Positions 1 to 4,929 of a stretch of 12,220 nt of DNA are shown piece by piece. How positions within the stretch are numbered: the stretch's first letter is position 1; each line of letters begins with the position of its first letter. The stretch covers positions 1-12,220 of the forward strand of contig DFKT01000031.1 of assembly GCA_002373595.1 (NCBI GenBank). The letters run 5' to 3'. A program made the translations under genes and the position numbers. The stretch comes from Lachnospiraceae bacterium UBA3638. Lineage in GTDB: Bacteria > Bacillota > Clostridia > Lachnospirales > Lachnospiraceae. The notes beneath the pieces were generated by a model, which saw only the letters and a program-made list of their open reading frames with translations, did no database searches and had not been told where the DNA came from.

Positions 1-66
1 ACGAGGGTAAACTGTCAAACTCCCGGCGATGTTTACAATTTCGCAAAAAGTCCCGATTTGGTGTAA
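1..66 (+). CDS. Possible 3' end of an upstream gene (partial)
   Basis: Frame 1 is open from the window edge for 21 codons and closes with TAA at 64-66; its last residues read FAKSPDLV. It would end 12 bases before the next start codon, which fits an operon with the two following + strand genes. Twenty-one codons are too few to recognise a family, and frame 3 is also open here, so this may be chance. If it is real, the -10-like TAAAAT at 64-69 would overlap its stop codon. Confidence 0.3.
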   Translation, partial: TRVNCQTPGDVYNFAKSPDLV

Positions 67-78
67 AATGCGTCTGGT

Positions 79-531
79 ATGAAAATGCTGAGCCGAAACG
101 AAAAGATGATAATGTTCATACTGCTGTGCGTATCCATCATATCGATCGCATGGATAGGATATTCGCGCTTCGGCGGGCACAGTACAGGATATACGGCGTA
201 TATATACAGTCAGGGTGAACTCGTTCGGACGGTCTCCCTGGATCAGTCCGTCAACGTAAACACCGCAGCATCTGATCCTGCAAATAGCACCTCTTTCACG
301 ATCACCGGACGTGGTGGCTTAACCAATACTATCAACATAACCCCTGAAGGTATATGCGTAACCAATGCCGACTGCCCCGATAAGCTCTGCATGAAGATGG
401 GACATATCCATTCTGCCTCTCAGGTACCGATAGTCTGCCTGCCCTCCGAACTGGTCATAGAAATACGGCGTGATGCTCCAACCGCAGGAGCGCAGGCTTC
501 TTCCACAGACGTCGACGCTGTGACCTACTGA
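79..531 (+). CDS. NusG domain II-containing membrane-anchored protein
   Basis: This 150-residue protein has one hydrophobic segment (about residues 9-28) after a short basic start, so it is probably an N-terminally anchored extracytoplasmic protein. The rest matches the stand-alone NusG domain II family (Pfam NusG_II): a beta-rich region followed by GICVTNADCPDKLC (91-104) and IVCLPSELVIEI (118-129). Four cysteines are visible (93, 99, 104, 120). The NADCPDKxC...IVCLP signature is the family hallmark; its biochemical role is unknown and it is not the NusG elongation factor. The tail (132-150) is low-complexity Ala/Thr/Ser. There is no Shine-Dalgarno before ATG 79; TAA at 64-66 stops the frame upstream, so 79 (or ATG 85) is the only choice. 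In Clostridia this family commonly sits beside the Gx-type membrane protein, as it does here, 6 bases upstream of it. Confidence 0.85.
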   Translation: MKMLSRNEKMIMFILLCVSIISIAWIGYSRFGGHSTGYTAYIYSQGELVRTVSLDQSVNVNTAASDPANSTSFTITGRGGLTNTINITPEGICVTNADCPDKLCMKMGHIHSASQVPIVCLPSELVIEIRRDAPTAGAQASSTDVDAVTY

Positions 532-537
532 TAAAAC

Positions 538-1044
538 ATGAAGAACACCAACATCCGCAAAATCGCATACCTCGGAATGCTCACTGCCGCAGCCCTTGCG
601 CTCTACGGCATAGAGTCCCTTATTCCCGTTCCGGTGCCCATCCCCGGTATACGCCTGGGTCTGGCTAATTTCATCACACTCATCGCACTCAGGAAGCTCG
701 GCACGAAGGAAGCATCCGTTATACTCTTCCTCCGCATCGTGATAGCATCACTTCTCTTCGGTCAAGCTGTCAGTTTCGCATACAGTCTCGGCGGCGGTTT
801 CGCCTGCCTCATATCGGAGAGCATGCTCGATGCTTTTCTCAAAAAGAAAAACCTCCCGCTCATAAGCTGCGCGGGAGGAATGATACATAATATTTTTCAG
901 CTGATCGTCGCTCTGTTCCTGTTGCAGACAGCGGGGCTTATCGCTTATCTCCCCTATCTCATACTGTCAGGGATCATCACAGGACTCTTCATCGGCATCG
1001 CTGCAAACGCATGCCTGAAGCATATCCCAAGCAACCTGTCCTGA
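538..1044 (+). CDS. Gx transporter family / heptaprenyl diphosphate synthase component I-like membrane protein
   Basis: This 168-residue, strongly hydrophobic protein has about five predicted membrane segments. It resembles the Pfam family Hpre_diP_synt_I, now often called the Gx transporter family and considered similar to ECF-transporter substrate-binding (S) subunits. Supporting stretches are the N-terminal RKIAYLGMLTAAALALYGIE, the PVPVPIPGIRLGLANFITL segment (about 30-48) and AGGMIHNIFQLIVA (about 112-125), all typical of the family. The older name reflects a proposed link to polyprenyl synthesis; the substrate is unknown. The gene starts 6 bases after the NusG-II stop, with no clear ribosome-binding site, so it is probably translated by coupling. 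Its TGA (1042-1044) directly abuts the stop of the convergent hipT gene, leaving no room for an intergenic terminator. Confidence 0.8.
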   Translation: MKNTNIRKIAYLGMLTAAALALYGIESLIPVPVPIPGIRLGLANFITLIALRKLGTKEASVILFLRIVIASLLFGQAVSFAYSLGGGFACLISESMLDAFLKKKNLPLISCAGGMIHNIFQLIVALFLLQTAGLIAYLPYLILSGIITGLFIGIAANACLKHIPSNLS

Positions 1045-2037
1045 TCAAAGCCCTCTGCCCAATCTTGCAAATCTGGCCTCGATCAGTTCTTTCTCTTTTT
1101 CCTTCATATCCTCCGGCATATAACTCTTTTCCAGGTATTCTACCATCGTTGGCTTCATATTCAAAAGATTATCCATCATCTTTTTGGCAGCCGCCGAACT
1201 GATCCCTTGGCTTTCAGCATATTTCAGGAAATCATTTCTGGTGATATTTCGCTTTTTCCCATTCAGCGAAAGAGCCATCTCTTCCTGATCTTCAGGCACT
1301 ATAACATTCACCGGCAACAGATCATACGCCGGCGAAAGCGAGAACTTTCTTGATCCCGGTCTATCCTCTATAAGCGAAAAGTTCTTAAGATGCATATCCG
1401 AATTTCCTATCAGGAAACAAAAAATCAATCTCGTGTACAATTCAGCCATATCCGTTCCGGGATTATACGAATTCTCCGAAACGATCTTTCCAACCTTTTC
1501 ATACGAACTCTTATACTTATCTCGCGTTAATCTGAGTCCAAGCTGACAGCAATCCTCCATCGCATACATTTCCGTTCCATCAGGATTTGTCACTCTATCC
1601 ACTCGTTTTGTGATATACGCTAAGGGTGCCCCTTTTTGTCTTTGCAGTTTTACCAGTGCATTAGGCACCGTCTTAATCCCGCACTTCTCAGCGAGTTTCA
1701 TAGCAAACGCTTCTGCTTCGGGCAGCGCCGCATATCCTTCGCTCTGCGGTTTGAGAATATATCCTGTCGGATAATCTACTATCGTAAGTCTGGGTCTGTC
1801 ATCAGTTTTCGAAAGATGGAGCGACAGTTTCTTCTGCACGCCGGGAACGGTCAAGCCTTTGCTCACAGTCTCAATGGTTAATGCTTCCAATTCCTTTTTA
1901 CTGACATTTATCTCCGGCATCTCATCTGTCTTGAAAAATGCTTTAACACACTTCGAATGCCAAAGATTCTTCTTCTCCTCATCCGATGCAGATGCCTCTA
2001 TTGTCTTTCCGCAATATAAACACCTCATCATCCGCAT
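1045..2037 (-). CDS. hipT: HipT-type HipA kinase core (toxin of a HipBST system)
   Basis: This is a HipA-like Ser/Thr kinase that lacks the HipA N-terminal subdomain 1, which is encoded separately by the preceding gene. Length is up to 330 residues, close to HipT of E. coli O127 (about 335) and well short of full HipA (about 440). Numbered from 2037: Gly-rich loop LTVPGVQKKLSL (62-73), ATP-site lysine in YILKP (K96), acidic helix PEAEAFAMKLAE (106-117), catalytic loop GNSDMHLKN (211-219, D214) and metal-binding PAYDLLP (D239). All catalytic elements are present, so it should be active. Residues C6, C9, H27 and C30 form a CxxC/HxxC pattern that may bind metal. The known O127 HipT phosphorylates TrpS; this target is only inferred here. 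The longest start is used; ATG at 2031 is favoured because it forms an ATGA overlap with hipS and lies 6 bases after GGGGG (2038-2042). It is the last gene of the operon. Confidence 0.88.
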   Translation of the reverse strand: MRMMRCLYCGKTIEASASDEEKKNLWHSKCVKAFFKTDEMPEINVSKKELEALTIETVSKGLTVPGVQKKLSLHLSKTDDRPRLTIVDYPTGYILKPQSEGYAALPEAEAFAMKLAEKCGIKTVPNALVKLQRQKGAPLAYITKRVDRVTNPDGTEMYAMEDCCQLGLRLTRDKYKSSYEKVGKIVSENSYNPGTDMAELYTRLIFCFLIGNSDMHLKNFSLIEDRPGSRKFSLSPAYDLLPVNVIVPEDQEEMALSLNGKKRNITRNDFLKYAESQGISSAAAKKMMDNLLNMKPTMVEYLEKSYMPEDMKEKEKELIEARFARLGRGL

Positions 2038-2369
2038 CCCCCACTGACAGTAACATCACCGATACAGTCCTCACAGCAAACCATCAGCAATCCAAATCTG
2101 TCCTCGCTGTCTATTTTCCAGTTTTTTGCAGATACATCAAGGAGCCATCCCTCAGGAATCAATCCGTCAAAAAAAGGAAATAAGCTCTCCGATTCGTAAC
2201 ATTCTTTTTTGCAAGGCATATTGATGCATATAGGAAGAGGTTTTTCCTGCTCCAAATACTCCGGATCATATGTAAATCTATATCCATCCTCTGTCTCTTC
2301 GATCACTCCGGCGTATCTGTTTTGCACATAAACTCTGCCTTTTCGAAATTCGCTATCACTGCTCATCAT
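2028..2369 (-). CDS. hipS: HipS-type HipA N-terminal-subdomain protein (likely antitoxin)
   Basis: This 113-residue protein corresponds to the HipA N-terminal subdomain 1 (Pfam Couple_hipA) as a free-standing polypeptide. Visible family features are the first strands RVYVQNRYAGVIEE (12-25), FTYDPEYL (32-39), the S-LFPFFDGLIPEGWLL block (62-77) and the terminal DRFGLLMVCCEDCIGDV (90-106). In E. coli O127, HipS, not HipB, neutralises HipT by docking on the kinase and was reported to do so through a tryptophan; W75 in PEGW is the natural counterpart candidate here. It overlaps hipB by up to 14 bases and hipT by 3-10 bases, so the three are translationally coupled. Two adjacent ATGs exist (2369, 2366); AGAGG upstream suits the second slightly better. 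The protein is cysteine-rich for its size (C48, C53, C57, C98, C99, C102, C112). Confidence 0.85.
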   Translation of the reverse strand: MMSSDSEFRKGRVYVQNRYAGVIEETEDGYRFTYDPEYLEQEKPLPICINMPCKKECYESESLFPFFDGLIPEGWLLDVSAKNWKIDSEDRFGLLMVCCEDCIGDVTVSGGCG

Positions 2370-2577
2370 CGGACCTCTTTCGTTTCATCTCGCCCGGAAC
2401 CGCCTGCATGCCAAACATCCGCAATGCCTGGTTGACCTTGTCCAGACGAACAGTTTCCTTACCTTGTTCCAATTCGCGTACAAAGCGAAGACCCAGCCCG
2501 GATCTGATAGCGAATTCCTCCTGAGTTAAGCCTGCTTCTTTTCTTCTTTTCTTAACAAACTCTCCGATTTCATTCAT
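2356..2577 (-). CDS. hipB: HipB-type XRE-family DNA-binding regulator
   Basis: This 73-residue protein is essentially only a Cro/C1-type helix-turn-helix domain: GEFVKKRRKEAGLTQEEFAIRSGLGLRFVRELEQGK runs over residues 5-40, with the recognition helix near 26-35. The C-terminal tail KRKRSDDEQ is charged and short. HipB proteins bind operators as dimers and recruit HipA or HipS-HipT for co-repression. This one lacks the C-terminal extension of larger HipB proteins, so it may be purely the DNA-binding subunit while HipS carries antitoxin activity, as reported for O127 HipBST (inference). It is first in the operon, and palindromic sites lie immediately upstream. ATG 2577 is preceded by AAGAGG 14 bases away, which is long; the same Shine-Dalgarno suits a mini-ORF ATG at 2585. 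Its end overlaps hipS. Confidence 0.88.
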   Translation of the reverse strand: MNEIGEFVKKRRKEAGLTQEEFAIRSGLGLRFVRELEQGKETVRLDKVNQALRMFGMQAVPGEMKRKRSDDEQ

Positions 2578-2585
2578 AATGCCAT
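2574..2585 (-). other. Three-codon mini-ORF (M-A-L) overlapping the hipB start
   Basis: On the - strand an ATG at 2585-2583 lies 6 bases after AAGAGG (2597-2592), an ideal Shine-Dalgarno distance. It reads ATG GCA TTA TGA, and its TGA (2576-2574) overlaps the hipB ATG (2577-2575) as ATGA. The true hipB start is 14 bases from the same Shine-Dalgarno. This is the geometry of termination-reinitiation coupling. It could be chance, because the element is only 12 bases long. Confidence 0.3.
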
Positions 2586-2609
2586 TTTATACCTCTTCGG
2601 GTATAAAAT
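2584..2609. promoter_or_regulatory. hip operator 1 / hairpin over the hipB ribosome-binding site
   Basis: Perfect 10-base inverted arms, ATTTTATACC (2584-2593) and GGTATAAAAT (2600-2609), flank a 6-base spacer. The core TATACC-N6-GGTATA (2588-2605) matches the motif of the two other palindromes upstream of hipB. E. coli HipB sites (TATCC-N8-GGATA) have the same 18-base span, which supports a HipB operator. In the transcript the same bases can fold into a hairpin with the Shine-Dalgarno AAGAGG split between loop and stem, so it could also act at the RNA level. Confidence 0.6.
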
Positions 2610-2614
2610 CAATA

Positions 2615-2660
2615 AAAATACATCAATTTGTACCCGATAGGGTGTAAATTGATGTATTTT
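2615..2660. promoter_or_regulatory. 46-bp inverted repeat containing hip operator 2; possible terminator of the fol transcript
   Basis: Perfect 15-base arms AAAATACATCAATTT (2615-2629) and AAATTGATGTATTTT (2646-2660) enclose a 16-base centre. The centre holds a degenerate copy of the operator, TGTACC-N6-GGTGTA (2629-2646). On the - strand the second arm is followed by a run of T, so after folB-folK the element could also act as an AT-rich intrinsic terminator. It lies midway between the two other operators. A dual role as HipB site and terminator is possible; the sequence does not decide between them. Confidence 0.55.
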
Positions 2661-2679
2661 ACTTCATTTTTAATATTTT

Positions 2680-2697
2680 TATACCCTATAGGGTATA
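2680..2697. promoter_or_regulatory. hip operator 3 (perfect 18-bp palindrome)
   Basis: TATACCCTATAGGGTATA is a perfect 18-base palindrome and the best match to the shared motif TATACC-N6-GGTATA. Its centre is 51 bases from operator 2, and operator 2 is 41 bases from operator 1, close to five and four helical turns, so all three sites face the same side of the DNA. It overlaps the spacer and -10 region of the best promoter candidate for hipBST, consistent with repression. Confidence 0.6.
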
Positions 2698-2714
2698 TTT
2701 TATATTTGACTCAA
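2685..2714 (-). promoter_or_regulatory. Weak candidate promoter of hipBST
   Basis: On the - strand TTGAGT (2714-2709) and TATAGG (2690-2685) are separated by 18 bases. The -35 box overlaps the folB-folK stop codon and the -10 box lies within operator 3. Both hexamers deviate from consensus, and other AT-rich placements are possible in this interval. If used, transcription would start near 2678 and give a leader of about 100 bases containing both downstream inverted repeats. Confidence 0.25.
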
Positions 2715-3541
2715 AGCCCTCTGTCATCCAGCATACCGAGCATATCCTTCATCGTAAGTCCTCTTGCAGGATGTACGAAGTACGGTGCTATCTCGCACAT
2801 GGGCCTTAATACAAACTCCCTGTTTATGATATCGGGATGAGGGATCTGGAGATATGACTCGTTAAGTATCGTATTTCCATAGAAGAGGATATCGATATCA
2901 AGAGTCCTGGGTCCCCAGTGCTCATGGCGCACTCTGTCGCATGCATTCTCGATATTATGGACAGCCATAAGGAGCTCCCTCGGACTGAGTACCGTACTGA
3001 TCTCCACCGCCTGATTGAGGAAGTTGTCCTGATCCGTCTTGCCGTAAGGAACGGTCTCTATGACGGATGATTCATTAACAAGTGATATGCCGTCAGTCTC
3101 CTTGAGCAGTTTGAGTGCTTTCTCGATGTACGCTCTCCTGTCTCCCATGTTGGATCCGAGCGAAAGGAATGCTCTGGTCCTCTCAAATACTATCTCCGCG
3201 GATACCGATCCAAACTCATGATTAATGGGAGCTTCGGGCTTCCTGATCTCGAGAGTGAGCTTCCTGATGACGGAATAATTCTTCATGATCACACGTCCGA
3301 GATTATATGCAACAGCCTCAATGAGACTGTATGTATTCTCATTCATCCACTCACAGATAAAGTCGCAGAGAGTGCTGTAATTGACAGTCTTATCAAGGTC
3401 ATCTGTCGCTCCTGCCGCAGTCATATCAAAGCATGCATCGAGATTGACATAGAAATTCTGACCGTCGATATTCTCCTCATAGAATACTCCGTGATGAGCA
3501 AATACTTTTAATTCCCTTACTTTCAGCGTATCTCTTCTCAT
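2711..3541 (-). CDS. folBK: FolB-FolK fusion: dihydroneopterin aldolase / 6-hydroxymethyl-7,8-dihydropterin pyrophosphokinase
   Basis: This 276-residue bifunctional enzyme converts 7,8-dihydroneopterin to 6-hydroxymethyl-dihydropterin plus glycolaldehyde (FolB part) and then transfers pyrophosphate from ATP (FolK part). Residues 1-121 are FolB: FAHHGVFYEEN (14-24), NY (54-55), SLIEAVA (72-78, E75) and IRKPEAP (99-105, K101) match the aldolase active site. Residues 123-276 are FolK: SLGSNMGDR (127-135), VPYG, and RHEHWGPRTLDIDILFYG (205-222), where D215 and D217 are the Mg-binding aspartates, then IPHPDIINREFVLRPMCEIAP. The join has almost no linker. The start ATG 3541 follows GAGAAGGA. It is encoded 50 bases downstream of folP, whose enzyme uses its product. 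FolB-FolK fusions are known in bacteria. Confidence 0.95.
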   Translation of the reverse strand: MRRDTLKVRELKVFAHHGVFYEENIDGQNFYVNLDACFDMTAAGATDDLDKTVNYSTLCDFICEWMNENTYSLIEAVAYNLGRVIMKNYSVIRKLTLEIRKPEAPINHEFGSVSAEIVFERTRAFLSLGSNMGDRRAYIEKALKLLKETDGISLVNESSVIETVPYGKTDQDNFLNQAVEISTVLSPRELLMAVHNIENACDRVRHEHWGPRTLDIDILFYGNTILNESYLQIPHPDIINREFVLRPMCEIAPYFVHPARGLTMKDMLGMLDDRGL

Positions 3542-3591
3542 ATCCTTCTCCCTTTTATCCGTTCATCCAAGACAACGGGGTGCCAACTGTT

Positions 3592-4476
3592 TCATCTCAC
3601 CGTCCGAAGTGCTCTCGCCATCCTTATCGCTGCTGCATTCTCCCGCACATCATGGACTCTTACCATCGGTATTCCCGCCAGCGTGGCAAGTGCCGACGTG
3701 ATCAGAGTCCCCTCCAGTCTCTTATCCGTTGGCACATCTCCGAGCGCGCTGCCTATAACTGACTTCCTCGAGCAGGCGAGCAGCATCGGAAGATCCAAAT
3801 CCTCCATGAGCGTCTCGAGATTACCGAGTATGCTGAGATTCTGTCTGTAGTCCTTGCCGAAGCCGATGCCCGGATCGAGTATTATCTTATCCCTGGATAT
3901 ACCCGCTTCATCGGCGATCTTCACACATTCGTCCAGTTCCGCTCTTACGCGGCGCACATATGCTTTCTGCGGTGTATCGCTTTCATCCGCTGTGCCGGCG
4001 CCTGTATAAGTATCATTATTGAAATACTGTCCGTCATGCATTATGACGCACGGTATCTTACTTCCCGCTATCAGTTTGGCGAGTCCGTCCGCATGCAGTC
4101 CGCTGACATCATTGATAAGATCCGCTCCGCAAGCGATACCCGCTCTCGCTACATTTACCTTGGTCGTATCCAGAGATATCGGGATGTCGCTGACTTTCCT
4201 GATGGCGTCTATGACAGGGAGCACTCTGCTCCTCTCCTCATCCTCCGAAACCCTTGCATGTCCGGGGCGTGTGGACTCTCCACCGATATCGATGATATCT
4301 GCTCCGTCATCTATCATACTTTCCACATGCTCGATGACAGCCTTTATATCAAGCGACCATCCGTCACTTGAAAGAAATCTCCCTCCGTCAGAAAAAGAAT
4401 CCGGAGTGACATTGAGGATGCCCATTATATATGTTCTGTTTCCGCTTAAGTCAAAATCACGTGAGCCTATCTTCAT
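3592..4476 (-). CDS. folP: Dihydropteroate synthase
   Basis: FolP condenses 6-hydroxymethyl-dihydropterin pyrophosphate with p-aminobenzoate to dihydropteroate; it is the sulfonamide target. The 294-residue TIM-barrel protein shows the family blocks in order: MGILNVTPDSFSDGG (18-32), DIIDIGGESTRPG (60-72), SLDTTK (101-106), LINDVSG (120-126), IILDPGIGFGK (198-208), LACSRKSVIG (233-242) and RVHDV (273-277). The usual MH-x-x-G block reads IMHDGQ (145-150). The frame is also open to a TTG at 4485, but that codon touches the Shine-Dalgarno AAAGGAG (4492-4486), whereas ATG 4476 lies 9 bases from it, so 4476 is chosen. It lies between the PH-domain gene and folB-folK. Confidence 0.95.
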   Translation of the reverse strand: MKIGSRDFDLSGNRTYIMGILNVTPDSFSDGGRFLSSDGWSLDIKAVIEHVESMIDDGADIIDIGGESTRPGHARVSEDEERSRVLPVIDAIRKVSDIPISLDTTKVNVARAGIACGADLINDVSGLHADGLAKLIAGSKIPCVIMHDGQYFNNDTYTGAGTADESDTPQKAYVRRVRAELDECVKIADEAGISRDKIILDPGIGFGKDYRQNLSILGNLETLMEDLDLPMLLACSRKSVIGSALGDVPTDKRLEGTLITSALATLAGIPMVRVHDVRENAAAIRMARALRTVR

Positions 4477-4509
4477 GACAGTCAACTCCTTTAAATGCCT
4501 TTATACGGA

Positions 4510-4534
4510 TTTCGCCCGGAAAAACCGGGCGAAA
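4510..4534. other. Strong GC-rich hairpin between the PH-domain gene and folP
   Basis: TTTCGCCCGG (4510-4519) and CCGGGCGAAA (4525-4534) are perfect 10-base arms around an A5 loop (U5 on the - strand transcript). It begins four bases past the PH-domain stop codon and ends 33 bases before the folP start. There is no U-tract after the stem on either strand, so it is not a canonical intrinsic terminator; it may stabilise or delimit an mRNA segment, or attenuate partially. Confidence 0.5.
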
Positions 4535-4537
4535 CTA

Positions 4538-4912
4538 TCATACCATATCGTCTATATCGTTCATTTCACCGGTACCGATGTCGAGCATATTCACGGTACG
4601 TCTCTTAAGTCTCGCTTCCTCGGAGTACTTAAGGATGAACTCCTTGATCTCTCTTGCTTTCTTTACATGCTCTATGACGAGCTGGGAATGAGTCGTATCT
4701 CCGGTGAAGCACTTGACGGTACCGATGCCGACTATCCTCTCCATGAAACTCGCAGTGAGCTCCACATCCTGTACCTTGTACATATAGCAGTCATTTTCTA
4801 TCTTCTTGAAAAATCCCTGAGATATCGTGATCATATCCTCACGAAGGTGATATACCGTGAAAGTAAAGGGCAGTCCCAAAAATACCCATCTTTTTCTCTC
4901 GTTGAATTCCAT
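4538..4912 (-). CDS. Bacterial PH domain-containing protein
   Basis: This is a 124-residue soluble protein without a clear membrane segment. YHLREDMITISQGFFKKIENDCYMYKVQDVEL (about 21-52) has the pattern of bacterial PH-like domains (bPH_2 / YdbS family): a strand with a basic residue, ISxGFFxK, then YxxVQDVEL. It is followed by GIGTVKCFTGD (about 62-72), a strand ILVI-like segment, and the closing helix AREIKEFILKYSEEARLKRR (87-106). The last 18 residues are acidic. A strong Shine-Dalgarno (AAAGGGGG) precedes ATG 4912, 17 bases after the PAP2 stop, so the two form a transcription unit. Its function is unknown; membrane or protein binding is inferred from the fold only. Confidence 0.7.
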   Translation of the reverse strand: MEFNERKRWVFLGLPFTFTVYHLREDMITISQGFFKKIENDCYMYKVQDVELTASFMERIVGIGTVKCFTGDTTHSQLVIEHVKKAREIKEFILKYSEEARLKRRTVNMLDIGTGEMNDIDDMV

Positions 4913-4929
4913 ACGTCCCCCTTTCCTGA

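Noticed and set aside
852..878. 8-bp inverted repeat CCTCCCGC / GCGGGAGG as terminator
   Set aside because: It lies inside the Gx-family coding sequence with no T-run after it; it probably reflects codon content, though it places GGAGG before an in-frame ATG.
1859..2183. Overlapping + strand open frames across hipT/hipS
   Set aside because: They lie antisense to hipS and hipT, which show clear family motifs; their translations have no recognisable features.
1045..2369. hipS and hipT as a frameshifted pseudogene of one hipA
   Set aside because: Each frame has its own start with a plausible ribosome site, lengths match known HipS and HipT, and no coding remnants are missing between them; an assembly error cannot be fully excluded.
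2615..2660. Inverted repeat as an insertion-sequence end or MITE
   Set aside because: There is no matching copy at another position in the window, no flanking direct repeat was seen, and it carries the same operator core as its neighbours.
2628..2840. + strand open frame of 70 residues spanning the operator region and the folBK end
   Set aside because: It runs through the palindromes and antisense to folBK; the hydrophobic, repetitive translation comes from the AT-rich operators.
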